From NCBI GenBank assembly GCA_910589415.1, contig OU342639.1, positions 14,516,268 to 14,580,267 of the forward strand: a DNA stretch of 64,000 nucleotides, given 5' to 3'. The DNA comes from Malachius bipustulatus (taxonomy: Eukaryota > Arthropoda > Insecta > Coleoptera > Melyridae). Positions 1-10,400 of the stretch are shown piece after piece. The translations under genes and the position numbers were made by a program. How positions within the stretch are numbered: position 1 is the stretch's first letter; each line of letters starts with the position of its first letter. Under the pieces are notes generated by a model. The model searched no databases, was not told where the DNA came from, and worked only from the letters and a program-made list of their open reading frames with translations.

Positions 1-3000
1 TTATTTCCCGAAATCGTCTAAATTCTTCATTATTGTCCTTCGTGCTTAGTATTCTTGTGAGATATTGCGTGTGATGGATAACGAAATGCTCTAAAATCAG
101 AGGTTCTAGATAAACCATCAAGTTAGAGCTGACAAACTTAAATGGAGTATTACAACCTACACACAATGAGCAGGTTCTATTATTTATAGAAACTGGTGAT
201 GTAGTTTTACACGTTCTCTCGTGAATGTACCTCTGGCAATGCTGACATCTAAGAATGGATTCCATAGAACTCTTATTACCACAATTCAAACAAACGGATT
301 TCATGTGAACTGAGGAAAGCAGGAGAAGTTGTTGTAAAGAAACCCTAAATTTTTCAGGGTATAGTGGATATGTTTGAAAAAACTCTTCAAGTTTTGTGAT
401 ATCTTTCGTTTGACTTAAAGAATGTAGGAAATACAAGACGTAGACACCACAATTGACAGAGTCCTGTTGCTTTGGACAAAATTCTACTGATTTGACCCAC
501 CAATCATCAATATTTATTGTTTGTTTTTTATCAGACAGTTCATTCCTGAACTTGAAGAGATAAGCGATTGTCTGCTTTATGGCTACTGCCGAATGGGATT
601 GTGCAACACCAGAATCTAAGACGTGAATAGTTTTGGACTGCAGATCCAAGATTAGTAGATACCAATGAAGATTTCTAACGTTTACTGGTATCGTTATAAA
701 TCTAATATTATCAAAACTTTTAGTAAAAGGTTCAAACTGTCTGAACTCGTCACATTGTTTGGAAAAAAGAAGCGTTGAAGCCACTGCATCTATATAATAA
801 ATATCACTGTGATGGCCCAATAATGAATACGCAACAGCATCTATGCATTCATCTGTCAGCCACCGATCTTTCATTTCAGTTGGCTTGGGTAAGTCGTAAT
901 TACAGTCTGATATCAGACTTACGTACGAGCTGCTGTGTAATTTTAAAGTATGTCCCCCATATTGATACATACCAAAAACGAAGTTCCGTTTAGTAATTAT
1001 TTCACCAACTAAATAATAGTTATTACTAAAGAGAAGTCCATTATCGAGATAACAAAACATATCATCTTTGATTAACCCATCAGTACTGCGCACTTGTGTA
1101 TCTGTAGTCTCGTCCTCATATGCGTTTGCGGTATCATTTAGATTAGTTTTGTGGCCAGTATCGGTACTTTTAAAAAAGTGAGCTATCTTGTCTTTCACAA
1201 ACGTATTTTCGAAATGTGAAAAACTTACAGTGTGAACATCATGTACTAATTCTTTTGTAGTTTTCGGTGCACGCTTATTTTCGGGAAGCTTCTTTAGTCG
1301 TTTTGTAGAAAAATATGACTCTTTACTTCTCTTGGGCTTCCATGTTTCCACTTCAAGTGGTTGGTCAACTTGCATTTTCAAATCGTCCGTGGCACTGTCT
1401 GTTTTCACTTTAAGTTTATTTTGAAGTTTTGTGTGGATTTCCATTTCTATACTTTTAATTATAATTTCTAACCTTTCCTGTATCTTCTGTACAAATCTTC
1501 CAATCTTTAGTCTTCGATCGTTACATAGTATATCTTTCTTTACTATTTTGAACCAGCATTCAACATTTGAATTGCTGATTCTTCGTCCTTGGTGGCCAGT
1601 AAGGGAGTTTAATAGTCCTGTCCATAATGGAGCAAAAGGAAGACAAGTATTTAAAAGATACTTTGCAAACTCTTGGGAATGAAATTGGTTTTTTTCTTCC
1701 GTGGCATGATAATCACCACTCTCCATTTCCTCAACTACTTCTCTATATATCTTGAAAAAATACAAGTAAAAAGGGGATTCTGTGTATTTTCCCCTTTCTC
1801 TTTCACTTTCCATACTATCTTCGTAGAGATCTTCAAAATCGTCCAATGACAGTTGCTGTTCTCTTTCTGCACAATTTTCTTTAAATATACTAAGCGCAGC
1901 CTGAACGTTACTGGTGACGTGTGAATTTATCAGTATGGTCATCAAGCCCCTAACCAATGACGTTAAAGAATCGAGAGACTCGGCTGCAACGAGGCAAGAC
2001 ATCATTTCAATTAATAACTTTTTTGTTTCCTTTTTGATTTTAGTTTTTGATAAACGATTGACAACCATCTTTATAAAATGGGCGCAGCAGCAACGAAGGA
2101 TTATGAGATTGACTATATCCGTGGATTTGTTATGAAGAAAGTTGAATACTATATTTAGATATCTGTATAAAGTTATTTCGTTGAATCCAAAACATACACC
2201 TGTTATAAGAGCAAAACTCCAATCGGTGACGACAACACTAAACGGTGCCCATGTTTTACGAAGAGATACAGTGATAAATCTTTTTAAATGAATGAAGAAA
2301 CAAGAAAGGGTGGCACTATCATGTTGTGACGAAATGAGCTCAGCAATTGGAATTATTTTCCCATCCATATTTATTACCAATGCATAATAATAGACCCTAG
2401 AGCCTCTCTTGATTGGATAAACAACCGAACCAGTTGCATCAAAGTAAGCTACTACCCTTTTACCACGACTTACTAAAAGGTCGATTTGTTGCTTGGTAAA
2501 TAAATACACAAGCGTTTCTCCGTTAGGCATCTGTACGTATCTTTGATGTTCGGGTTCTCTTATGCATCGAAGAACTAGATCCAAATAAGAATTTTTGTCC
2601 AGATCTAACTCTGATTTGGCTTCACTTCTAGCTTTTTGATAAACATCCAGTGATTTTATTTTGTCCCAGTTCCCACTTCTGAGCGCTTCAGAATCTGCGT
2701 CTTTTATATCAGCTGATCTTAGGGTGTTTGGGAGAATATTCAGAAGCTTGTTCTTTGCTTCTTTCCGTTCTTCCCCTCTCAGTTGATAAGCATACACTTC
2801 TGAGTCATGGGAAACTTCTTCTTTATCAAATTTCACCGTCACCTGTTCGATATAACCGTTACACACTTTATATTCAAACCTAAATTTACGGCAATTAGAA
2901 TGTTTGCAAACTCCATATTCGACCAGCTGTTTTGATCTTAAATGACAACCTTTAAAAATAACTACGCAATATATATTCAAGGAAAACAAATTTTTCCTCA

Positions 3001-3508
3001 AGTAAGAATGTCTCGATAAGAAAGACACATTCACACAGTTCAAATGTTGTTCCAAGGAAAATACAGTCAATTTTTTCTGTAGATATAAGAACTCGTGTCT
3101 CGAATCTAACTCAGAAACTTCGTTAACCTCATTATTACTGTTCAAATCTTTTTCATTGGAGTATTTAACTGGTTCATTTAATCCCACTTTGCTTTGGTCT
3201 TCTATATCATGTGCGATCTTTCCTGTCACGATTTCCTGATGATCATTCACAGAAGTTTGCGTGTTATTAAGATTCGTAGACAGACGGTTTTCAAAAGCTT
3301 CCCTTATTGTTAGTTCATAACGGTGTAGGGTACGATAAACCTGGCTGGGATATTTCAAGTGGGAATGGTGTTTTCTGAGATGATTTGCTAATATCTGAAA
3401 AATTTCTGACTTTACATCTAAACGTAACACATCTTCGAAAGTTCCAAATGGCAGGTTCTTAAACAGCAAATCAACAATGGAACTTAATATGGTTTTACTT
3501 AAAGCCAT
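1..3508 (-). CDS. DDE transposase-like protein fused to Ulp1-type cysteine protease (C-terminus off window)
   Basis: An uninterrupted reading frame of 1169 codons starts at ATG 3508-3506 and is still open at base 2, so the C-terminus lies outside the window. I read it codon by codon. Residues ~187-215 carry a Cys-rich patch (VCKHSNC, C201 and C206). A transposase-like core follows: YFDATGSVV with D357, ELISSQHDS with H396, VVVTDW with D429, a CCCAHF cluster (C473-H477) and NVECWFKIVK with E650. The D-to-E gap of ~220 residues implies an inserted helical region, as in MULE-like and KDZ-type DDE enzymes. After a basic stretch (~700-740) comes a C48/Ulp1-type protease: H948 (NLHW), D965 (LDSG), Q1015 and C1020 (QQDSVNCGVY), the standard H-D-Q-C set. 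A Cys/His cluster (CLNC at 1073-1076, then CxxC, H, C, CxxC) follows and is probably zinc binding. DDE-plus-Ulp1 fusions are known in some transposons; the exact superfamily is not assigned. Intactness suggests a recent or domesticated element. Confidence 0.85.
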   Translation of the reverse strand, partial: MALSKTILSSIVDLLFKNLPFGTFEDVLRLDVKSEIFQILANHLRKHHSHLKYPSQVYRTLHRYELTIREAFENRLSTNLNNTQTSVNDHQEIVTGKIAHDIEDQSKVGLNEPVKYSNEKDLNSNNEVNEVSELDSRHEFLYLQKKLTVFSLEQHLNCVNVSFLSRHSYLRKNLFSLNIYCVVIFKGCHLRSKQLVEYGVCKHSNCRKFRFEYKVCNGYIEQVTVKFDKEEVSHDSEVYAYQLRGEERKEAKNKLLNILPNTLRSADIKDADSEALRSGNWDKIKSLDVYQKARSEAKSELDLDKNSYLDLVLRCIREPEHQRYVQMPNGETLVYLFTKQQIDLLVSRGKRVVAYFDATGSVVYPIKRGSRVYYYALVINMDGKIIPIAELISSQHDSATLSCFFIHLKRFITVSLRKTWAPFSVVVTDWSFALITGVCFGFNEITLYRYLNIVFNFLHNKSTDIVNLIILRCCCAHFIKMVVNRLSKTKIKKETKKLLIEMMSCLVAAESLDSLTSLVRGLMTILINSHVTSNVQAALSIFKENCAEREQQLSLDDFEDLYEDSMESERERGKYTESPFYLYFFKIYREVVEEMESGDYHATEEKNQFHSQEFAKYLLNTCLPFAPLWTGLLNSLTGHQGRRISNSNVECWFKIVKKDILCNDRRLKIGRFVQKIQERLEIIIKSIEMEIHTKLQNKLKVKTDSATDDLKMQVDQPLEVETWKPKRSKESYFSTKRLKKLPENKRAPKTTKELVHDVHTVSFSHFENTFVKDKIAHFFKSTDTGHKTNLNDTANAYEDETTDTQVRSTDGLIKDDMFCYLDNGLLFSNNYYLVGEIITKRNFVFGMYQYGGHTLKLHSSSYVSLISDCNYDLPKPTEMKDRWLTDECIDAVAYSLLGHHSDIYYIDAVASTLLFSKQCDEFRQFEPFTKSFDNIRFITIPVNVRNLHWYLLILDLQSKTIHVLDSGVAQSHSAVAIKQTIAYLFKFRNELSDKKQTINIDDWWVKSVEFCPKQQDSVNCGVYVLYFLHSLSQTKDITKLEEFFQTYPLYPEKFRVSLQQLLLLSSVHMKSVCLNCGNKSSMESILRCQHCQRYIHERTCKTTSPVSINNRTCSLCVGCNTPFKFVSSNLMVYLEPLILEHFVIHHTQYLTRILSTKDNNEEFRRFREI

Positions 3509-5189
3509 AACTGTTGGGAAGTTCAGTATTTATACAAGACAAATAACTGCGTTAAACGAACAATAATGTAACAATAATTAATACACTAGAAGTGTGAGAA
3601 ACCTTCACGCATGTCCTCAAACAGCAGTATACAAAAAAAAAACTCTTTCTATGATAAAAGAAAACCCATATACAATAATTCTAAAACACCACCTCTCGCA
3701 TCAATGAAATAAGACAGCAAAATATAATAAAAATGAAAGTAATAATATATATGGTATGTAGATGTTTACCACAGAGACAGTTTTGTCTGTGTTTTATTGT
3801 TTTTTGTTTATTGTTTTCAAAAAACACCAAAAAACGTCACCGACAAAGTGTCTATTGAAATAAAAAATTTAGTGTATGATTACATACACTAAACAACCCC
3901 AGAATAACAAGGTTTATTTTTAATTTTTTGTCGATGAAAGATTTAAATTTATTGAAAAAAACGCTAAAATCGTATAGATTTTAACTCTATAGAGGTATAA
4001 CAAAGTAGCTTCCAAACACAAAATGCAATCAGATGCCACAACGCTTGTATCCAGTAATACTTACGATGTACGTATTATGAATATCCGCAGCGACTCCACT
4101 AGTTTGGTATATCAACTCGGTTCGGTCGGTAAACACCTACCGGCCAAGAATTTTCATATAACTTATTATTTAATTGCGCGAATTGGAAAAAATCGAATAA
4201 TTTCAGTATTTGGACTTTAAACTATATACTGGAAGTATTTTTTCCCTTTAAAATTACTCCAGATATTATAAAATTGTTAGCTGCTGAACTATATTTTACA
4301 AATATGATAAAACTATGTTCTTTTCCAACCCTAATAAAGTACCCATCCAGGATTTTTTACAGACAATTGATGAGAATAATAACATTAATCATATGACTTC
4401 CAGAAATCGAAAATTTTTCTTCAAAAACAACAATAAATCTAATTGTGGAGTGAAAACCAAGCGAAAAATTCCGCGAGATATTCATTATATCTACATTCTG
4501 CGTATTTATGCATATAGACGTTGTGGTATCTAACAAAGTTTGCTTTTCGAGATTGTGCAATGTATTCGAGACCCTGCTGTTATAACGTAAGTAGGACTTT
4601 CCTTTCTTGGGTAAGCTTAAAATGGGCAGGAAAGCTATTTCTTGGTGAAAAAAAAGAAGTATAAAAAAAAAACGAAATATTATGTATAGACAGAGTGATT
4701 GAGTAAGAATAATAAGAAGTGAACAAACGTCACTGGATAATTCAGGTCACTGGATTTCAGTGAATTTCAGGGTGAGGCGCGAGAACCTTGGGGTATTCAA
4801 AAATGGAAAAGTTACTGGAATAGAAGTCTAAAAATTTGTACAAGTATGATTTCAATTTTGACGAGCTGAACTAATATATTTACAACCCCACACCACTTCT
4901 GGTATACCGGAAGTTGCAATCAACTTTCTTATTTTAAATGGGACCTCCTGTATATTATTACACTATCAGATTGTCGGACAAAATATAATAACAATATTTT
5001 GAATAATTTCCTGGGCTTAGGTTATTCTGCTTTTAGTAGACTTTAGTAGACTTTTTTTAATAGACTTTCATTAGATTTTGTAGTTTTTTGAAAGAAAATT
5101 GTTAAGAGCTATAGGCAAAACAGTCTCTTCTCAAAGTTATGGTCTTTATTATATAATCAACGTTTCGACCAAACAATTTGGGTCATCTT
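3509..5189. other. AT-rich non-coding stretch
   Basis: This is the upstream flank of the long minus-strand ORF. No coding similarity was seen. It contains one perfect short hairpin (listed separately), several poly-A runs, and near 5033-5080 a short repeated motif around TTAGTAGACTT. Any promoter or terminal inverted repeat of the transposase-like gene would be expected here, but I could not pair a repeat with sequence outside the window. Confidence 0.6.
3868..3893. repeat. Perfect 11-bp inverted repeat (hairpin)
   Basis: Arms TTTAGTGTATG (3868-3878) and CATACACTAAA (3883-3893) are perfect reverse complements around a 4-nt loop. It lies 360 bp upstream of the ATG of the transposase/Ulp1 ORF. 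The core TAGTGTAT recurs in the hairpin at 49821-49850. Confidence 0.8.
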
Positions 5190-5403
5190 CGGGATTAACA
5201 ATTTGACCAATTAAATAGGTCTGGAAACATACCTAATTATTAGCAATTTAAATAAAAAAAATTAAAATAAAAATTTCGTCAACTATTTTCTTTGACAGAT
5301 GTTATGTCCACAAAATAGTTGACGAAAATATATATTTTTTTTAATTCATTTAAATTACCAATATGTTTCCAGACCTATTTAATTGGACAAATTGTTAATC
5401 CCG
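5190..5403. mobile_element. Near-palindromic foldback/MITE-like element
   Basis: Outer arms of about 41 bp (5190-5230 and 5363-5403) are nearly perfect reverse complements, beginning CGGGATTAACAATTTG. A second inner pair (5271-5289 and 5311-5328, around TCGTCAACTATTT) is also complementary, so most of the 214 bp can fold on itself. No coding sequence. It is probably a non-autonomous DNA element; the superfamily is unknown because target duplications are not clear. Confidence 0.75.
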
Positions 5404-5739
5404 CTCCAAACATTGAAGAAACGACTTCCATGTCCCTACCTTCACTTTTTACATATCCTACATGTGGTTTAAAGTTTAATACAGGGTGATGAAAATTATC
5501 TAATTTTTTCACCCTATGTAACACTTTCATCTACATCATATAATAGTACATAGAAAGTTGAAACAGGGACGCGTAAGTCGTTTTCCGCGCAGTATTTGGG
5601 GCCAATTCCAATATCAGCTGCCTTCAAAATGAAGAATTGCGATTTTCACTTTTTTGTAACTCATGACTTACTCATTTTGTACTACAACTATTAAAACCAT
5701 TCTTATTGGATATTGTCACGTAATATGAAAATACAATAA

Positions 5740-6387
5740 TACAGGGTGTATTGTAACGTCCGCATAATATTAGCACCACGTGATTCTACATCAAAAACAG
5801 AACATAAAGTTTTAATACCGTTTAGCTCTTAGACCTCAAATAACGAAGTTATCGACCATTGTAGTTTAAATTTGAAGTTTTTTAATACTCAAAAATATTG
5901 CTTAATATTATTAAAAAATTCTTCAGTAAGAAGTAAAATAGCCAAATTATCCAAAATTTTAGATTTTTTTTGGTAAAAATGATTTTAATTAACATTTCAA
6001 AACTATAGGAATTATTTGATTTCCTGAGTTCCAATACTTCCAATCAATATTGCAACTGCGCGTTTTAATTGTTGAATAAAAAATTGAAAAAATAAAAAAT
6101 CTTTAAAAAAATTGCAACATTGACACGTCGCAGCATGACATTTGTCTTGTTGCACCTTTTTTCGATTACATAGCAACGCACACTATACCAGTGAGGTGAC
6201 TTCACGTCTAATAAGTTATCTTAATTTTTATACCAGCGCCAGTGTTGCAAAATTCAAGAACGTTAAATTGTCCATATCTTAAAATCTGTGTACATCAAGA
6301 AAAAACTGTTGAGGACTTTTTTGTTCTGTTTTTGATGTAGAATCGCGTGGTGCTAATATTATGCGGACGTTACAATACATCCTGTAT
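5740..6387. mobile_element. Non-autonomous DNA transposon with ~66-bp terminal inverted repeats
   Basis: The left end (5742-5806, CAGGGTGTATTGTAACG...) is matched in inverse orientation by the right end (~6320-6385) with only a few mismatches, out to the CAAAAACAGAACA segment. Both outer ends abut TA, consistent with a TA target duplication and IS630-Tc1-mariner-type mobilisation. The ~500 bp interior is AT-rich and non-coding. The CAGGGTG terminus recurs near 30541, 30650, 35235 and 36530, though those neighbours have different interiors. Confidence 0.8.
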
Positions 6388-6418
6388 ACTAATATTAGTA
6401 ACAATATACAACAATATC

Positions 6419-6794
6419 GGTGGAGTGCTAGAACGTTAATTACAGATCTGCCAGATAATTACTGATTTTAAAATGTCCTGTATTGTCAAAATGTTGGTCT
6501 GTCAAAAAATTTGGGTTCTCGGGCGCTCCAGACTTGACAACTGTCAGGACGATGGGTTAAAACCCGATTCCAATTCGACAGGCTATTAATTGTCTTTATA
6601 CTCATTAAGACCTACCTACGGTGATGTGTTGGTCTGATATTCCTGGAAATAAACTCTACCCCCTTTTAGAAGAGTTAATTACTGATAAAAAATGAAAGAC
6701 CATTCAAAATATTCACCCTATTTTCAAAATTTGCAATTTAAAATCAATAATTATTATCTGACAAATCTTTAATTAGCGTTCTAGCACTCCACCC
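6419..6794. mobile_element. MITE with ~57-bp inverted ends
   Basis: The left arm begins GGTGGAGTGCTAGAACG (6419-~6475) and the right arm (~6738-6794) is its reverse complement with scattered mismatches. The interior is non-coding. It lies 30 bp beyond the preceding TIR element and abuts the dispersed repeat that follows. Confidence 0.75.
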
Positions 6795-7050
6795 TTATAT
6801 GTGATATTAGCAATTATTTGGGAATGTTTTAAGAAAAGAACACTCTTTTTTCTACGCCAAGCTTTCGAATTTTATTTACTTCTTCTTCAAGGCTCTCTAT
6901 AAAATGATTAACAATATTGAAATTTAGTACATAGGTAGGTCTTATAATGATGTAAATTTTATACTTACAAAAATTGTGATTAAAATCTTCAAAAGTTCTT
7001 GCAAATTATTGTTAAATCATAAAATTTGTAAAAATCGGTAAAATATATCA
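6785..7050 (+). repeat. Dispersed repeat, copy 1
   Basis: This stretch aligns by eye, with moderate divergence, to the reverse complement of 62080-62325. Shared blocks include AAGAAAAGAACACTC, GCCAAGCT-TCGAATTTTATT, ATTAACAATATTGAAA and TATAATGATGTA-ATTTTATACTTAC. No protein is visible, so it is an old non-coding repeat family present twice in inverse orientation, 55 kb apart. Confidence 0.7.
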
Positions 7051-7105
7051 GTGGTAAATTCTAGTTTTGACTAGGTATTTCTAGTTTTAACAAAGCCTAT
7101 TAGTA

Positions 7106-7159
7106 AAAACGAGTTTTAACTAGGGAAAACTAGTTCTAACGGAAAACGGGTTTTAACTG
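7106..7159. repeat. 17-bp tandem repeat (three units)
   Basis: Three consecutive ~17-bp units of the form AAAACNAGTTTTAACTAGG occur at about 7106-7159, preceded by two looser copies from 7060. The unit is itself partly palindromic (AGTTTTAACT). A short degenerate minisatellite just left of the main satellite array. Confidence 0.6.
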
Positions 7160-7449
7160 TAACATATATGTATACAATAATTTTAAAAAAAGGACAATGC
7201 AACTTTTACAAAAAAATGTTACGTCAATTTTGAATATAAATTAAATTAAATTAAATATAAGAATGGACTCTTTAGGGTTTTTTCAATGCTACAAAATTAA
7301 CAACTAAAGTAGGTAATGAATTTATTACAATTGGCTGTTCCACACTCCATGCATTATACAGATGAAGATAGTTGATGACGTATTTTTTTTTTTTAGTAAT
7401 TAATCATTCTGTACACACAATATCTTGAATTATTTAAAGTCGGAAAGAA

Positions 7450-10400
7450 TGTGTTCTAGTTTGCAAGTGAGCATCCTTCGATATGTTTTAGAGTGGCTTT
7501 CCAACTATCATTTGGTGCTATAGATTCGCTTTTTAAATACCGGCGTGCCGTCGCAATTAATAATTACAAATATAGGAGAGAAAATAAATTTTCAAGTTTA
7601 CGTAATTTTCGAGGGTGACAGCGCCCCTTTGTTCTGGGTTGCAAGTGAGCAGCTTTCGATATGTTCTAAAGTAGCTTCCTAACTATCATTTGGTGCTATA
7701 GATTCGCTTTTTAAAAACCGGCGTGACGTCGCAATTAATTAATTATGAATGTAGGAGAGAAAATAAATTTTCAAGTTTGCGTAATTTTCGACGGTGACAG
7801 CATCCCTTTGTTCTGGGTTGCAAGTGAGCATTCTTCGATATGTTTTAGAGTGGCTTTCCAACTATCATTTGGTGCTATAGATTCGCTTTTTAAATACCGG
7901 CGTGACGTCGCCATTAATTAATTATGAATGTAGGAGAGAAAATAAATTTTCAAGTTCACGGCATTTTCGAGGGTGACAGCGCCCCTTTGTTCTGGTTTGC
8001 AAGTAAGCAGCTTTCGATATGTTCTAAAGTAGCTTCCTAACTATCATTTGGTGCTATAGATTCGCTTTTTAAAAACCGGCGTGACGTCGCCATTAATTAA
8101 TTATGAATGTAGGAGAGAAAATAAATTTTCAAGTTTGCGTCATTTTCGACGGTGACAGCGCCCCTTTGTTCTGGTTTGCAAGTGAGCAGCTTTCGATATG
8201 TTCTAAAGTGGCTTCATAACTATCATTTGGTGCTATAGATTCGCTTTTTAAATACCGGCGTGACGTCACCATTAATTAATTATGAATGTAGGAGAGAAAA
8301 TAAATTTTCAAGTTTGCGTAATTTTCGACGGTGACAGCATCCCTTTGTTCTGGGTTGCAAGTGAGCATTCTTCGATATGTTTTAGAGTGGCTTTCCAACT
8401 ATCATTTGGTGCTATAGATTCGCTTTTTAAATACCGGCGTGACGTCGCCATTAATTAATTATGAATGTAGGAGAGAAAATAAATTTTCAAGTTCACGGCA
8501 TTTTCGAGGGTGACAGCGCCCCTTTGTTCTGGTTTGCAAGTAAGCAGCTTTCGATATGTTCTAAAGTAGCTTCCTAACTATCATTTGGTGCTATAGATTC
8601 GCTTTTTAAAAACCGGCGTGACGTCGCCATTAATTAATTATGAATGTAGGAGAGAAAATAAATTTTCAAGTTTGCGTCATTTTCGACGGTGACAGCGCCC
8701 CTTTGTTCTGGTTTGCAAGTGAGCAGCTTTCGATATGTTCTAAAGTGGCTTCATAACTATCATTTGGTGCTACAGATTCGCTTTTTAAATACCGGCGTGA
8801 CGTCGCCATTAATTAATTATGAATGTAGGAGAGAAAATAAATTTTCAAGTTTGCGTCATTTTCGACGGGGACAGCGCCCCTTTGTTCTGGTTTGCAAGTG
8901 AGCAGCATTCGATATGTTCTAAAGTGGCTTCATAACTATCATTTGGTGCTACAGATTCGCTTTTTAAATACCGGCGTGACGTCGCCATTAATTAATTATG
9001 AATGTAGGAGAGAAAATAAATTTTCAAGTTCACGTCATTTTCGAGGATGACAGCGCCCCTTTGTTCTGGTTTGCAAGTGAGCAGCTTTCGATATGTTCTA
9101 AAGTAGCTTCCTAACTATCATTTGGTGCTATAGATTCGCTTTTTAAAAACCGGCGTCACGTCGCAATTAATTAATTATGAATGTAGGAGAGAAAATAAAT
9201 TTTCAAGTTCACGTCATTTTCGAGGGGGACAGCGCCCCTTTGTTCTGGGTTGCAAGTGAGCAGCTTTCGATATGTTTTAGAGTGGCTTTCCAACTATCAT
9301 TTGGTGCTATAGATTCGCTTTTTAAAAACCGGCGTGACGTCGCAATTAATTAATTATGAATCTAGGAGAGAAAATAAATTTTCAAGTTTACGTAATTTTC
9401 GAGGGTGACAGCGCCCCTTTGTTCTCGGTTGCAAGTGAGCAGTTTTCGATATGTTTACAAGTGGCTTCCTAACTATCATTTGGTGCTATAGATTCGCTTT
9501 TTAAATACCGGCGTGCCGTCGCAATTAATTAATTACAAATATAGGAGAGAAAATAAATTTTCAAGTTTACGTAATTTTCGAGGGTGACAGCGCCCATTTG
9601 TTCTGGGTTGCAAGTGAGCAACTTTCGATATGTTTTCAAGTGGCTTCCTAACTATCATTTGGTGCTATAGATTCGCTTTTTAAATACCGGCGTGACGTCG
9701 CCATTAATTAATTATGAATGTAGGAGAGAAAATAAATTTTCAAGTTCACGTCATTTTCGAGGGTGACAGCGCCCCTTTGTTCTGGTTTGCAAGTGAGCAG
9801 CTTTCGATATGTTCTAAAGTAGCTTCCTAACTATCATTTGGTGCTATAGATTCGCTTTTTAAAAACCGGCGTGACGTCGCAATTAATTAATTATGAATCT
9901 AGGAGAGAAAATAAATTTTCAAGTTCACGGCATTTTCGAGGGTGACAGCGCCCCTTTGTTCTGGTTTGCAAGTAAGCAGCTTTCGATATGTTCTAAAGTA
10001 GCTTCCTAACTATCATTTGGTGCTATAGATTCGCTTTTTAAAAACCGGCGTGACGTCGCCATTAATTAATTATGAATGTAGGAGAGAAAATAAATTTTCA
10101 AGTTTGCGTCATTTTCGACGGTGACAGCGCCCCTTTGTTCTGGTTTGCAAGTGAGCAGCTTTCGATATGTTCTAAAGTGGCTTCATAACTATCATTTGGT
10201 GCTATAGATTCGCTTTTTAAATACCGGCGTGACGTCACCATTAATTAATTATGAATGTAGGAGAGAAAATAAATTTTCAAGTTTGCGTAATTTTCGACGG
10301 TGACAGCATCCCTTTGTTCTGGGTTGCAAGTGAGCATTCTTCGATATGTTTTAGAGTGGCTTTCCAACTATCATTTGGTGCTATAGATTCGCTTTTTAAA

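Noticed and set aside
775..2135. Plus-strand open frames across the left-edge ORF
   Set aside because: They are antisense shadows of the minus-strand transposase/Ulp1 frame, which has recognisable motifs.
8689..8901. Identical 70-codon open frames at 8689-8901 and 10658-10870
   Set aside because: They lie in satellite monomers duplicated 11 units apart; the identity reflects array structure, not a gene family.
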